Assembly: GCF_022811925.1 (NCBI RefSeq)
Contig: NZ_CP065511.1
Location: 4,209,501-4,273,500, forward strand
Reading direction: 5' to 3'
DNA from: Cytobacillus oceanisediminis
Lineage (GTDB): Bacteria > Bacillota > Bacilli > Bacillales > Cytobacillaceae
Length of the DNA: 64,000 nucleotides
The notes beneath the pieces are model-generated. The model saw nothing but the letters and a program-made list of their open reading frames with translations, searched no databases and was not told where the DNA came from. Shown here piece after piece: positions 43,685 to 53,155 of the stretch. How positions within the stretch are numbered: the stretch's first letter is position 1; every line of letters begins with the position of its first letter. The translations under genes were made by a program, and so were the position numbers.

Positions 43685-44476
43685 TTATTTGTTATCAAAC
43701 CATTTTACGATTAGTTCTTCCAATTCACCGTTTTCTTTCATCTTCACAAGCTCTGCATTGAATTTTTCAGTTAATTCGCTTCCTTTAGGAAAAGCAATGG
43801 CAGAACCTGCCTCCGCTTCAGCTTCTTCGATTGTAAAACCGGCAAGATCTTCATTTTTTTCAAAGTATCCTTTTGCAACAGTGTCTTCAATCATGGCAGC
43901 ATCAAAACGGCCTGCCATAATTTCCTGAATCAATTCAGGGATGCGGTTGCGGTTTTCCACAGTCATATCAACTGTCTCACCAATTTCTTCTGCTTTATCT
44001 GCCTGAATGGAGGCAAGCTGCACGCCTAAAGTTTTCCCGTTCAAATCTTCCAATGACTCAATTCCGCTTCCTTTTTTAGAAACGATCATGTGGCTCGCTG
44101 TATAATATACATCACTGAAATCAACGTTTTGTTTGCGCTCTTCAGTAGGTGTCATACCGGCCAGAACAAAATCAACCTGGCTTGTTTCCAATGCAGGAAT
44201 CAATCCGTTAAAGTCCATATCCTTCACTTGAATCTCATAACCCAATTTTTCAGCGATCGCTTTAGCCAAATCCACGTCAAAGCCGATGATTTCTTCCCCT
44301 TTTGCGGAATCTACATATTCAAATGGCGGATAATCCGCTGACGTACCCATTGTTAATACTTTTTTATCTGAGTTTTCCTCTGAGCCACTTCCAGTGCTGG
44401 CTTCTTCACTTGTGCCGCATGCAGCTAATACGCTAACTAAAAGTATGCTTAAAGCAATCATGATGACTTTTTTCAT
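43685..44476 (-). CDS. artP: Amino-acid-binding lipoprotein, arginine type
   Basis: 263-residue solute-binding protein of family 3. Signal peptide with lipobox LAAC (Cys near 20), then two lobes: TMGTSADYPPFEYVD, GFDVDLAKAIAEKLG, LAGMTPTEERKQNVDFSDVYY and GKTLGVQLAS are typical ligand-site segments for polar amino acids. First gene of the importer operon (B. subtilis YqiX). GGGGGAAA lies before ATG. Confidence 0.92.
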   Translation of the reverse strand: MKKVIMIALSILLVSVLAACGTSEEASTGSGSEENSDKKVLTMGTSADYPPFEYVDSAKGEEIIGFDVDLAKAIAEKLGYEIQVKDMDFNGLIPALETSQVDFVLAGMTPTEERKQNVDFSDVYYTASHMIVSKKGSGIESLEDLNGKTLGVQLASIQADKAEEIGETVDMTVENRNRIPELIQEIMAGRFDAAMIEDTVAKGYFEKNEDLAGFTIEEAEAEAGSAIAFPKGSELTEKFNAELVKMKENGELEELIVKWFDNK

Positions 44477-44519
44477 TTTAGTTTCCCCCTATAAAATATG
44501 AATAATCTCTGCATAACTA

Positions 44520-44533
44520 TTAATAAATATTCA
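44520..44533 (-). promoter_or_regulatory. ARG box (AhrC/ArgR operator) upstream of artP
   Basis: On the minus strand TGAATATTTATTAA matches TGAATWWWWATTCA at 13 of 14. It is 43 bp before the artP start. Regulation of arginine uptake by AhrC is known in Bacillus. AT-rich DNA makes chance matches possible. Confidence 0.5.
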
Positions 44534-44621
44534 CTAAAATGAATTTTAACAGATTTTTATATTTATGCAATAAGATTTTTAAATATTTATCAGAAGTTTA
44601 ATTATTCAGATAAATAGACAC

Positions 44622-44647
44622 AAAAAAAGTCCCGAAATTCGGGACCT
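44622..44647 (-). terminator. Terminator after brxB
   Basis: Perfect GTCCCGAA/TTCGGGAC stem (44629-44645), then seven T on the minus strand, 10 nt past the brxB stop. Confidence 0.92.
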
Positions 44648-44656
44648 TTCCGCTAC

Positions 44657-45094
44657 TTAAAGCTCTTCACAATATTTCTCAAAGGTATCCTGCAGTTTTT
44701 GAACAACTGCCATTGGCTCATGTCCTTCAATTTCATGGCGCTCGATCATCGTGCATACTTCTCCGTCTTTAAGAAGTGCAAAAGATGGTGAAGATGGCGG
44801 ATAACCGGTAAAATAAGATCTTGCTTTTTCGGTTGCTTCTTTGTCCTGTCCGGCAAATACAGTAACCAAATGGTCAGGGCGCTTATCATAATGCAGGGAA
44901 TGCATGGCCGCAGGGCGGGCAATTCCGCCTGCACACCCGCAGACTGAGTTCACCATTACAAGTGTGGTGCCTTTTTTATTAAGGGCTTCATCCACTTCTT
45001 CCGGTGTCGTTAATTCTGTATAGCCGGCATGCACGATTTCCTGCCGCGCCTGCCTTACAACATCATTCATAAATAAATTGAAATCCATATTCAT
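44657..45094 (-). CDS. brxB: Bacilliredoxin BrxB (YqiW)
   Basis: Removes bacillithiol from S-bacillithiolated proteins. 145 aa from ATG 45094, which has GAGGAG 8 nt upstream and matches the B. subtilis YqiW length. The unusual CGC active site is at residues 52-54 in [10 protein letters not shown], in a thioredoxin-like fold; [13 protein letters not shown] is a further family mark. A candidate promoter on the minus strand is TTGTAA-18-TATTAT upstream. Confidence 0.94.
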   Translation of the reverse strand: MNMDFNLFMNDVVRQARQEIVHAGYTELTTPEEVDEALNKKGTTLVMVNSVCGCAGGIARPAAMHSLHYDKRPDHLVTVFAGQDKEATEKARSYFTGYPPSSPSFALLKDGEVCTMIERHEIEGHEPMAVVQKLQDTFEKYCEEL

Positions 45095-45259
45095 AGTCAT
45101 CGCTCCTCTGCCAAGTTTCTTTTTCACTATATACATAATACCAAGACAAGAACAAAATTTACAATCAAGTCAATTTTTTAAATAAAAAAGTTTAGCTTTT
45201 GGGTTATGGGGGAAAGATAAAACTACAGCTAGATCCATACCCCTAAACTCCCTAGATTC

Positions 45260-45289
45260 GCCAGTGCCCGCAAGGCACTGGCCATTTTT
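45260..45289 (+). terminator. Orphan plus-strand terminator in brxB-meaB gap
   Basis: GCCAGTGCC (45260-45268), a 5-nt loop and GGCACTGGC (45274-45282), then CATTTTTTTG on the plus strand. Both neighbouring genes are on the minus strand, so it terminates no gene I can see. It may end a short plus-strand RNA from about 45140-45260, or protect against antisense transcription. No convincing promoter was found. Confidence 0.6.
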
Positions 45290-45296
45290 TTGTATG

Positions 45297-45323
45297 AAAA
45301 GCTGCCCCGGTACGGGCAGCTTT
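45297..45323 (-). terminator. Terminator after meaB
   Basis: AAAGCTGCCC/GGGGCAGCTTT stem read on the minus strand, followed by TTCATACAAAAAAA, at the meaB stop. Confidence 0.75.
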
Positions 45324-46440
45324 ATCTGTTCGAATAGATATTAAACAATTCTTCCACTGCAGATGTAACCGTCCTGTTTCCTGCGATGACCTCGTTTTCG
45401 ATTTTTGGAAGGAGCGGTTTTACGGCAGGATGATAAAAAAAGCTGAATTGAAGCTGATCCAGGATCATGGAATGGATCCATTGTTTTGTCTGGAGTCTTC
45501 TTCTTCCCTCAAATACGCCTGAGGCTTTTGAAGTATCTTCAAATGTTTTGATTACTTTCCATATCTCAGGGATGCCCTCATCTAAAACAGAAGAGCAGGT
45601 ATAGGCTCTGGTTTGCCATCCCTTAGTAGCAGGCTGGAGAAAGTGAAGAATACGGTTATACTCTGCTTTTGTTTTCTCCGCCAATTTTTTATTGCTTCCA
45701 TCGGCTTTGTTGACGATTACTGCATCAGCCAGTTCCATAATGCCTTTTTTCATTCCCTGCAATTCATCGCCTGCCCCTGTCAGCGTTAATAGCATAAAAA
45801 AGTCAACCATGTCCCTGACAATGACTTCACTTTGTCCCACACCGACTGTTTCAACCAGAATTACATCAAAGCCTGCCGCTTCACACAGGAGCATGGTTTC
45901 TCTTGTTTTCCGGTGGACTCCCCCCAGTTTCCCTGCTGAAGGGGAAGGTCTTATGAATGCACTTGGGTTTCTGGAGAGCTGCTCCATTCTCGTTTTATCG
46001 CCAAGGATGCTGCCGCCGCTCAAGCTGGAGCTCGGATCAACGGCAAGCACAGCTACTTTTAATCCTGCGTCACATAGGTATGTCCCAAAAGATTCAATGA
46101 ATGTGCTCTTTCCTGCTCCCGGCACTCCGGTTATCCCAATCCTAAGCGATTGTCCTGAATGGGGCAAAAGTTTGTGCAGGATTTCCTGCGCATGGCGAAA
46201 ATGATGTTCTGCGTTACTTTCAATCAGAGTGATCGCTCTGGCAAGTACACCCCTGCTGCCATTCAAAATGCCTTCTTCAAGAACATTAAGATCAGGCAGA
46301 GAGGCAGATTTTTTTTGAAACCTGCCTTTTTTTTCAAATTTCAGCTCCGGCTCACCTGTATCCACACCACCGCGCACAATGCTTGTAAAATTATCTGCCT
46401 TTTCTTCATCAAACCATTCCGGTTTCTTATCCTCAGTCAT
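45322..46440 (-). CDS. meaB: MeaB, GTPase chaperone of methylmalonyl-CoA mutase
   Basis: G3E-family GTPase that gates cobalamin loading and protects the mutase. Walker A GITGVPGAGKST near residues 100-111, switch segments DPSSSLSGGSILGDKTRM and VETVGVGQSE, and base-specificity NKADG near 243; C-terminal dimerisation helices. 372 aa. It begins at the base after the mutB stop, so translation is coupled. The N-terminal 70 residues are longer and more charged than in some relatives. Confidence 0.92.
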   Translation of the reverse strand: MTEDKKPEWFDEEKADNFTSIVRGGVDTGEPELKFEKKGRFQKKSASLPDLNVLEEGILNGSRGVLARAITLIESNAEHHFRHAQEILHKLLPHSGQSLRIGITGVPGAGKSTFIESFGTYLCDAGLKVAVLAVDPSSSLSGGSILGDKTRMEQLSRNPSAFIRPSPSAGKLGGVHRKTRETMLLCEAAGFDVILVETVGVGQSEVIVRDMVDFFMLLTLTGAGDELQGMKKGIMELADAVIVNKADGSNKKLAEKTKAEYNRILHFLQPATKGWQTRAYTCSSVLDEGIPEIWKVIKTFEDTSKASGVFEGRRRLQTKQWIHSMILDQLQFSFFYHPAVKPLLPKIENEVIAGNRTVTSAVEELFNIYSNR

Positions 46441-48633
46441 TTACTGGGTCACTTCCTCATACCCGAGACGGCTGTAGATCTCCCTGATGACTTTTTGGGC
46501 TGCCACTGGAATAACGGTGCCCGGGCCAAAAATGGCAGAAGCACCATGCTCATATAAATACTGATAATCCTGTGCCGGAATAACCCCGCCAATGACGACA
46601 ATAATATCTTCCCTGTCCAGTTTCTTCAGTTCAGCGGCAAGCTGAGGCAAAAGGGTTTTATGTCCGGCAGCAAGTGAACTGATCCCAATGACATGAACGT
46701 CATTTTCCACAGCCTGCATGGCTGTTTCTTCCGGTGTCTGGAAAAGCGGGCCTATATCCACATCAAAGCCGAGATCGGCAAAGGCGGTTGAAATGACTTT
46801 TGCTCCCCTGTCATGTCCATCCTGCCCCATCTTGGCAATCAGAATCCGCGGTCTCCTTCCCTCATTTTCAAGAAATTCATCTGTCATCTGCTTTACTTCT
46901 GCAATTTCTTCTTCGTTGGAAAAAGCAGAACTGTACACGCCGCTGATAGAACGGATAATCGCTTTATGGCGATTGGCCACTTTTTCAATCGCTTCAGAAA
47001 TTTCACCGAGAGTGGCTCGCACCCTCGCTGCATTTACTGCAAGCTCTAGAAGATTGCCTTCCCCTGTATCTGCAGCTGTAGTAATAGCTTCCAAGGCTTC
47101 CGCAACTTTCTCATTATCACGTGAAGCCTTTAACTGCTCCAGTTTTTCGATCTGCTTTAAACGTACAGCTGTGTTATCAATATCCAGGATATCAATCGGC
47201 TCTTCTTTTTCCAGACGGTACTTATTCACACCAATAATGGTTTCTTTGCCGGAATCAATTTGTGCCTGTCTTCTGGCAGCCGCTTCTTCGATTCTCATTT
47301 TTGGCAATCCTGTTTCAATTGCCTTGGCCATTCCGCCAAGATTTTCGATTTCTTCAATATGCTCCCAGGCGCGCTTTATTAATTGGTCTGTTAAAGCTTC
47401 TACATAATAAGAGCCGCCCCAAGGATCGATTACATTCGTGACCCCTGTCTCCTCCTGCAGGTACAGCTGCGTATTTCTCGCTATGCGGGCAGAAAAATCT
47501 GTCGGCAATGCGATGGCTTCATCCAGTGCATTCGTATGAAGGGATTGTGTATGTCCCATCGCTGCCGCATGCGCCTCAATAAGCGTTCTTGTTACATTAT
47601 TGAATGGATCCTGCTCGGTTAAGCTCCAGCCAGAGGTTTGAGAATGCGTTCTAAGCGCCATTGATTTCGGATTCCGAGGTTCGAATGTCTTCATCATTTT
47701 TGCCCAAATGTAGCGGGCTGCCCTCATTTTTGCCACTTCCATAAAGTAGTTCATGCCGATGGCCCAGAAAAACGAGAGCCTCGGTGCAAAGGAATCGATA
47801 TCGATTCCAGCTTTAAGTCCAGTCCTTACATATTCGAGGCCATCTGCGAGCGTATAGGCAAGTTCAATATCAGCAGGAGCTCCCGCTTCCTGCATATGAT
47901 AGCCTGAAATGCTGATGCTATTGAACTTCGGCATGTATTTTGATGTATATTCAAATATATCGGCAATGATTTTCATGGACATTTCCGGAGGGTATATATA
48001 TGTGTTGCGCACCATATATTCTTTTAAAATATCATTCTGGATTGTTCCCGAAAGTTTCTCCTGGCTTACTCCCTGCTCTTCCGCTGTAACAATATAAAAA
48101 GCCATGACAGGCAATACCGCTCCATTCATCGTCATGGATACAGACATTTGATCTAACGGTATCCCATCAAACAGCGTCTTCATATCCAGGATGGAATCAA
48201 TGGCCACGCCAGCTTTCCCGACGTCTCCCTCGACTCTTGGATGATCTGAATCATAGCCTCTATGAGTAGCAAGATCGAAAGCGACTGATAAGCCCTTTTG
48301 CCCCATTGCAAGATTGCGCCGGTAAAAAGCATTACTTTCCTCTGCAGTAGAAAAACCGGCATATTGTCGGACAGTCCATGGCCTGTTCACATACATGGTT
48401 GAATATGGTCCCCTTGTATATGGAGGAAGCCCCGGCTTATCGTTTAGGTGCTCCATGTCTTTAAGGTCTTCATCTGTGTACAGAGGCTTTACTTTTATTT
48501 GCTCATTTGTTTCAAAGAGAAGATTATCAATGGATGAATTGATTTCTTCCTCCGCATTTCTTTTCCAGTCATTTTTTGCTGATTGTTTTGCTTCAAGAAT
48601 ATCCAGGCTTTTAAAATCAGGTTTATTGGCCAT
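46441..48633 (-). CDS. mutB: Methylmalonyl-CoA mutase, large (catalytic) subunit
   Basis: Adenosylcobalamin enzyme converting (R)-methylmalonyl-CoA to succinyl-CoA. 730 aa: substrate TIM barrel about 60-560 ([47 protein letters not shown]), B12 domain about 590-720 with the base-off motif DGHDRG and GGVIP. The cobalamin His is present, as expected for the catalytic subunit. It overlaps the mutA end by 11 nt, and meaB follows without a gap. Confidence 0.95.
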   Translation of the reverse strand: MANKPDFKSLDILEAKQSAKNDWKRNAEEEINSSIDNLLFETNEQIKVKPLYTDEDLKDMEHLNDKPGLPPYTRGPYSTMYVNRPWTVRQYAGFSTAEESNAFYRRNLAMGQKGLSVAFDLATHRGYDSDHPRVEGDVGKAGVAIDSILDMKTLFDGIPLDQMSVSMTMNGAVLPVMAFYIVTAEEQGVSQEKLSGTIQNDILKEYMVRNTYIYPPEMSMKIIADIFEYTSKYMPKFNSISISGYHMQEAGAPADIELAYTLADGLEYVRTGLKAGIDIDSFAPRLSFFWAIGMNYFMEVAKMRAARYIWAKMMKTFEPRNPKSMALRTHSQTSGWSLTEQDPFNNVTRTLIEAHAAAMGHTQSLHTNALDEAIALPTDFSARIARNTQLYLQEETGVTNVIDPWGGSYYVEALTDQLIKRAWEHIEEIENLGGMAKAIETGLPKMRIEEAAARRQAQIDSGKETIIGVNKYRLEKEEPIDILDIDNTAVRLKQIEKLEQLKASRDNEKVAEALEAITTAADTGEGNLLELAVNAARVRATLGEISEAIEKVANRHKAIIRSISGVYSSAFSNEEEIAEVKQMTDEFLENEGRRPRILIAKMGQDGHDRGAKVISTAFADLGFDVDIGPLFQTPEETAMQAVENDVHVIGISSLAAGHKTLLPQLAAELKKLDREDIIVVIGGVIPAQDYQYLYEHGASAIFGPGTVIPVAAQKVIREIYSRLGYEEVTQ

Positions 48634-50485
48634 TGCTTGCCTCCTCCATCTCGTTCAGCATATTTAAGAGAGTTTCATAGCAATCGCTTTTTACATGAAT
48701 GTATCCGCTGATGCCAGCGCTCTTATATTCATCCTTTTTCCTATCTTCGGGAAGGCCGGCTAAATAGATTGCAGCTGACGGGAAAGCTTCTTTCAATTGT
48801 TTAATTAAAGGTACAGCCATGCTTTCGTATTGTTCATTTGATCCGCAAATAAAATAATGCCTGCAATTTGTTTTTTGAATAAACGCTTCAGCATCTTCAG
48901 GATTATATACAGAACCGCTTTTAACTGCATCAACCCCACCGGGAGCCAGGAAGCCTGAAATAAAATCAGCACGCGCCTTATGGTCTTTCAATGCTCCCAG
49001 ACAGATAAGACCTAATTCAGGACGAATGCCCTTTCCCTTTAATCTTTCTGATAAACTCCGCAAACCTTCGAAGGACTCAGAAAGACGAACCTGTGGGATA
49101 GACTTGAGATCACTCCTGCTGTTGTGGACGGTTTCCATTTCTGTCTGAAGCGGCTTTTCATCAGGATTTGCATATATATTTGTTCCGATGATACTTTGTT
49201 TTCTTGTATGAACATCTTTCTTCTTCTTTTCAAGAACTTGGGAAATCTGATCCTGAACCCATCCTGTTTGAAGGGCATCCGCCATTCCTCCGTGCTCTTC
49301 TATCTCAAGGAAGAGTTCCCAGGATTTAGAAATCAGTTCATTTGTCAGATGCTCAATATACCAGGAGCCCCCTGCTGGATCAGAGACCTTCAGTAAATGC
49401 GCCTCTTCCATTAAAATGAGCTGAGTATTGCGGGCAATTCGTTCTGAAAAAGGAGATTGAGATCCTTCCGGGTCATTATACGGACTGACATGAAGGTATT
49501 GGACTCCTCCCAAAACTGCTGCGAACGCTTCATTTCCTGCTCTCAGCATATTCACATAGGAATCATAGGCTGACTTTGTAAAAAAGGACGTCTCTGCTGA
49601 AATGACCATTTTTTTACTGTCACCCTCAGCTCCGTATGCTTCTGCCACTTTGCCCCATAAAACCCTTGCGGCACGCAGCTTGGCGATTTCCATAAAAAAG
49701 TTTGAGCCAACAGCAAACTTAAATACCATTTTGGATAGCATTTCTTCGGTGCTTTTGCCTTTTTCAAGAAAATATTGCAGGTGATTTACCCCTGCTGCAA
49801 GTGAAAAAGCAAGTTCCTGGACAGCATTCGCGCCGCCATTATGATAGACCACAGAATTTACCATGATTGTTTTCAGGCTGGGCAGATTTTCAGCTGCCAC
49901 ACTCACCGTTTCATTCAAATTTTCATATAGCTCATCGATTGAGCGATCGTTCAATGAATCTGCAGCAGCAATAGCAAGCGGGTCGGCGGCAATATATCCA
50001 GAGACTTTTTCTCTTTCTTTTAGTGCACCAAGCCCTGCTATTAATAAGTGCTGATTGGGGCCTGCATCCACACTGAAAGGATATTTTTCATAGAGTTCCC
50101 CAACAGCCACGCTTATCTTTTCTGGATTTTTTAAGTGTTCAGGCTCGAAAGCCAGCGCTGTCTGTCCTTTATTTGTGGCGGCAAGGAGTTTATCTGCCAG
50201 CTCTTCAGAAGATGATGCATTAATTTTCTGTGCAACTTTCCATTCTTCTGACAGGTAGCCGGCAGCATATGAACCTCTTCTGAAATCTTCTGCACCTGGA
50301 TACTGTGATAATGCACCTGTTGTCAGGTCTTCTTTAGAATAAAGCGGTTTCAATTTTATGTTTTCATATGTATTTCGTGATAATGATTCAATGGATTTTC
50401 CTTTAAGAGCTTTTTCCGCACTTTGTTCCCAATCATCAATTGATTGCTGCGGGAATTTTTCCTGGATCATTTTATTTAATGACAT
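48623..50485 (-). CDS. mutA: Methylmalonyl-CoA mutase, small subunit
   Basis: Non-catalytic partner of MutB, 620 aa. Same fold, but the B12 domain lacks the DxHxxG motif (region [17 protein letters not shown]), as expected for the small subunit. Barrel motifs [19 protein letters not shown] and [17 protein letters not shown] are recognisable. Start ATG 50485; the nearest strong ribosome site, GGGGAGGG, is 29 nt upstream with a hairpin between. First gene of mutA-mutB-meaB. Confidence 0.92.
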   Translation of the reverse strand: MSLNKMIQEKFPQQSIDDWEQSAEKALKGKSIESLSRNTYENIKLKPLYSKEDLTTGALSQYPGAEDFRRGSYAAGYLSEEWKVAQKINASSSEELADKLLAATNKGQTALAFEPEHLKNPEKISVAVGELYEKYPFSVDAGPNQHLLIAGLGALKEREKVSGYIAADPLAIAAADSLNDRSIDELYENLNETVSVAAENLPSLKTIMVNSVVYHNGGANAVQELAFSLAAGVNHLQYFLEKGKSTEEMLSKMVFKFAVGSNFFMEIAKLRAARVLWGKVAEAYGAEGDSKKMVISAETSFFTKSAYDSYVNMLRAGNEAFAAVLGGVQYLHVSPYNDPEGSQSPFSERIARNTQLILMEEAHLLKVSDPAGGSWYIEHLTNELISKSWELFLEIEEHGGMADALQTGWVQDQISQVLEKKKKDVHTRKQSIIGTNIYANPDEKPLQTEMETVHNSRSDLKSIPQVRLSESFEGLRSLSERLKGKGIRPELGLICLGALKDHKARADFISGFLAPGGVDAVKSGSVYNPEDAEAFIQKTNCRHYFICGSNEQYESMAVPLIKQLKEAFPSAAIYLAGLPEDRKKDEYKSAGISGYIHVKSDCYETLLNMLNEMEEASNGQ

Positions 50486-50490
50486 AATAT

Positions 50491-50523
50491 GCTGTCATTG
50501 TAGCTGACAGCGTTCCCTCCCCT
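50491..50523 (-). promoter_or_regulatory. mutA leader: hairpin between ribosome site and start; cre-like overlap
   Basis: On the minus strand GAGGGGAGGG (ending near 50515) is separated from ATG 50485 by 29 nt containing the perfect stem GCTGTCA (50505-50511) / TGACAGC (50491-50497) with a 7-nt loop. If the stem forms, the effective spacing is 8 nt. TGACAGCGTTCCCT (50505-50518) also resembles a cre site (12 of 14). A perfect -10 TATAAT lies at 50576-50581, with a weak -35. Confidence 0.5.
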
Positions 50524-50664
50524 CATGCGGCAGCGGACTCGCTTCAACAAAAGAAACAAATGCCGCAATCATTTAATTATAATAAAATTCAAAATTCTTC
50601 ACATATCTATTTTAGTATACATAAGGGAAACTGGCAATGTGCATGAACTCTTTTAGAGTTCCAA

Positions 50665-50697
50665 TAAGAAAACGCTGCCCCAAAGCAGGGCAGCGGC
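50665..50697 (-). terminator. Terminator of the bkd operon
   Basis: CGCTGCCC/GGGCAGCG stem; the minus strand then runs TTTTCTTATT, just past bkdB. It separates bkd from mutA, so the mutase operon needs its own promoter. Confidence 0.88.
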
Positions 50698-50708
50698 AAT
50701 TTTACACC

Positions 50709-52031
50709 TTAATAAATAGTTGTATTTTCTTTAGATGTGTTCTCAAGAATTTCTTTCACGCGCTGCAGGAAGCGTCCGCATACCAGGCCGTCAAGCACAC
50801 GGTGATCTAGTGACATACAAAGGTTAACCATATCACGGACAGCAATCATGCCATTGTTCATTACAACAGGACGCTTCACAATGGATTCAACCTGAAGAAT
50901 TGCAGCCTGAGGATAATTGATAATCCCCATTGACTGGACAGAACCGAATGAACCGGTATTATTTACAGTGAAAGTTCCACCCTGCATTTCAGCGGAAGTC
51001 AATTTGCCTGTACGTACTTTTAATGCAAGATCATTGATTTCACGGGCAATGCCCTTAATCGTTTTTTCATCAGCTGCTTTGATGACTGGAACGAATAACG
51101 CGTCATCTGTTGCAACTGCAATGGAGATGTTGATATCCTTCTTCTGGATAATCTTATCTCCTGCCCACATGGAATTAATCTGCGGGAATTCCTTAAGGGC
51201 CTGTGCAACTGCTTTTACGAAGAAAGCAAAGAATGTAAGGTTGAAGCCCTCTTTTTGCTTAAACTCACCTTTGATGCTGTTGCGGTATTCAACAAGATTG
51301 GTAACATCCACTTCCATCATTGTCCATGCATGAGGCGCTTCATGTTTGCTGCGAAGCATATTGGCAGCAATCGCTTTACGCACTCCAGTGACAGGGATTT
51401 CAACATCACCCGGCATAACTGGAACATTAGGTGCAGGAGCTGCCTGTTTAGGTGCTGCAGGCTGGGACGGGGCTGGAGCAGGTGCTGGCGCTTCTGTCTT
51501 TTCCGGTGCAGCCGCAGCTGCTGCAGCTGTAGGAATATCTCCGGACTCAATGATTTTCATAAGATCTTTACGGGTGATGCGTCCGCCCCCGCCTGTACCT
51601 GTCACCTGGTTTAAGTCAATGCCATGCTCTTGAGAAAGATTTAAAACGGCAGGTGAATAGCGGACTCCTTTTGGAGCATCTTCTTTAACAGGTGCCGCCG
51701 GTGCAGAAGGCGTCGCTCCTGAAGGTGCAGCTTGAGCTCTGTCCTCTGCTTTAGGCTCTGATGGAGCCTCCTGAGCTGCTTCACCGCCGCCTTCAGTTTC
51801 GATTGTCAGAATAACCTGGCCAACTTCATAAGTTTCGCCTTCTTCTGCAACCAATTCTTTGATTACACCGGAGAAAGAAGATGGGACCTCAGCATTTACT
51901 TTGTCAGTCATTACTTCAGCAAGCGGATCATATTTATTTACTTTATCTCCAACGGAAACCAGCCATTTGCTGATTGTCCCTTCTGTAACACTTTCCCCAA
52001 GCTGGGGCATTTTAATTTGCTCAATAGCCAT
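50709..52031 (-). CDS. bkdB: Branched-chain alpha-keto acid dehydrogenase E2 (dihydrolipoyl transacylase)
   Basis: Transfers acyl groups from E1 to CoA in the branched-chain keto acid dehydrogenase complex. 440 aa: lipoyl domain 1-80 with the lipoylated Lys in VMTDKVNAEV, Ala/Pro-rich linkers, peripheral-subunit-binding domain about 125-160 (VRYSPAVLNLSQEHGID) and catalytic core with SLDHRVLDG near 405. AGGAGG precedes ATG. Last gene of the operon. Confidence 0.94.
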   Translation of the reverse strand: MAIEQIKMPQLGESVTEGTISKWLVSVGDKVNKYDPLAEVMTDKVNAEVPSSFSGVIKELVAEEGETYEVGQVILTIETEGGGEAAQEAPSEPKAEDRAQAAPSGATPSAPAAPVKEDAPKGVRYSPAVLNLSQEHGIDLNQVTGTGGGGRITRKDLMKIIESGDIPTAAAAAAAPEKTEAPAPAPAPSQPAAPKQAAPAPNVPVMPGDVEIPVTGVRKAIAANMLRSKHEAPHAWTMMEVDVTNLVEYRNSIKGEFKQKEGFNLTFFAFFVKAVAQALKEFPQINSMWAGDKIIQKKDINISIAVATDDALFVPVIKAADEKTIKGIAREINDLALKVRTGKLTSAEMQGGTFTVNNTGSFGSVQSMGIINYPQAAILQVESIVKRPVVMNNGMIAVRDMVNLCMSLDHRVLDGLVCGRFLQRVKEILENTSKENTTIY

Positions 52032-52077
52032 TGGGTAACCTCCTTCTAGCTGCCCGCATTTTGCGGGTCATGCAGCC

Positions 52078-52120
52078 GGTGCAGCTGGTCCGGAATGAAT
52101 TCCAGCCGGAGAGCTGCACC
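52078..52120 (-). other. Strong intercistronic hairpin between bkdAB and bkdB
   Basis: GGTGCAGCT pairs with AGCTGCACC outside inner CCGG and GGAAT/ATTCC pairs. A second small hairpin (GCCCGC..GCGGG) follows nearer bkdB. There is no T-run, so an mRNA processing or stability element is more likely than termination. Confidence 0.6.
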
Positions 52121-52159
52121 ATCTGCGCTTTCCATTTTTATTAGCTAAGATGCCAGTTA

Positions 52160-53143
52160 TTAAAATTCAGCCAATTCACGCATTTCTTTTTCTACTTTAT
52201 CAGGGTTAACCATAAAGTATTTTTCCATAGTTGGGGCGTAAGGCATTGCTGGCACATCAGGACCGGCAAGTCGTTTGATTGGTGCATCCAGTTCAAACAG
52301 GCAGTTCTCTGCAATAATGGCAGAAACTTCGCTCATGATGCTGCCTTCTTTATTATCTTCAGTGAGAAGAAGCACTTTTCCTGTTTTTGAAGCAGCTTCG
52401 ATAATTGCTTCTTTATCTAGCGGATAAACCGTTCTTAAATCAAGGATGTGCGCTGAGATGCCATCTTTGGCAAGTCTTTCAGCAGCCTGAAGAGCGAAAT
52501 GAACGCATAGACCATAAGTAATCACCGTGATATCTTCACCCTCGCGTTTTACATCCGCTTTTCCGATTGGCAGCACATAATCATCATCAGGAACCTCGCC
52601 CTTAATCAGGCGATATGCACGCTTATGTTCAAAGAACAGTACAGGATCCTCGTCACGGATTGCCGCTTTCAATAAACCCTTTACATCATAAGGCGTTGAG
52701 GGCATAACAATCTTAAGTCCCGGCTGATTCGCAAATACTGCTTCGACAGATTGGGAATGATATAGTGCTCCATGAACACCGCCGCCATATGGTGCACGAA
52801 CAACAATCGGACAGCTCCAGTCATTGTTGGATCGGTATCGGACGCGTGCCGCTTCTGAAATAATCTGGTTAACCGCCGGCATTATAAAGTCGGCAAATTG
52901 CATTTCAGCAATCGGACGCATTCCATACATCGCTGCACCGATTCCAACCCCTGCAATCGCTGATTCAGCAAGCGGAGTATCAATTACGCGGTCTTCTCCA
53001 AATTTATCATATAGTCCTTGTGTCGCTTTAAATACGCCACCTTTTTTACCTACGTCTTCACCTAAAACAAATACCTTTGGATCTCTTTCCATTTCCTCGC
53101 GGATTGCCATAGTTACCGCATCGATATAAGAAATTACAGCCAT
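52160..53143 (-). CDS. bkdAB: Branched-chain alpha-keto acid dehydrogenase E1 beta
   Basis: Beta subunit of the thiamine-diphosphate E1 heterotetramer. 327 aa with GEDVGKKGGVFKAT near residue 27, FIMPAVNQI, RAPYGGGVHGALYHSQS near 115 and a C-terminal transketolase domain (LRTVYPLD). GGGGGAG before ATG. It follows bkdAA by 12 nt. Confidence 0.94.
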   Translation of the reverse strand: MAVISYIDAVTMAIREEMERDPKVFVLGEDVGKKGGVFKATQGLYDKFGEDRVIDTPLAESAIAGVGIGAAMYGMRPIAEMQFADFIMPAVNQIISEAARVRYRSNNDWSCPIVVRAPYGGGVHGALYHSQSVEAVFANQPGLKIVMPSTPYDVKGLLKAAIRDEDPVLFFEHKRAYRLIKGEVPDDDYVLPIGKADVKREGEDITVITYGLCVHFALQAAERLAKDGISAHILDLRTVYPLDKEAIIEAASKTGKVLLLTEDNKEGSIMSEVSAIIAENCLFELDAPIKRLAGPDVPAMPYAPTMEKYFMVNPDKVEKEMRELAEF

Positions 53144-53155
53144 ATTCTCTCCCCC

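Noticed and set aside
46718..47407. 229-codon plus-strand ORF
   Set aside because: Lies wholly antisense within mutB, with Ser/Ile-rich shadow composition and no ribosome site.
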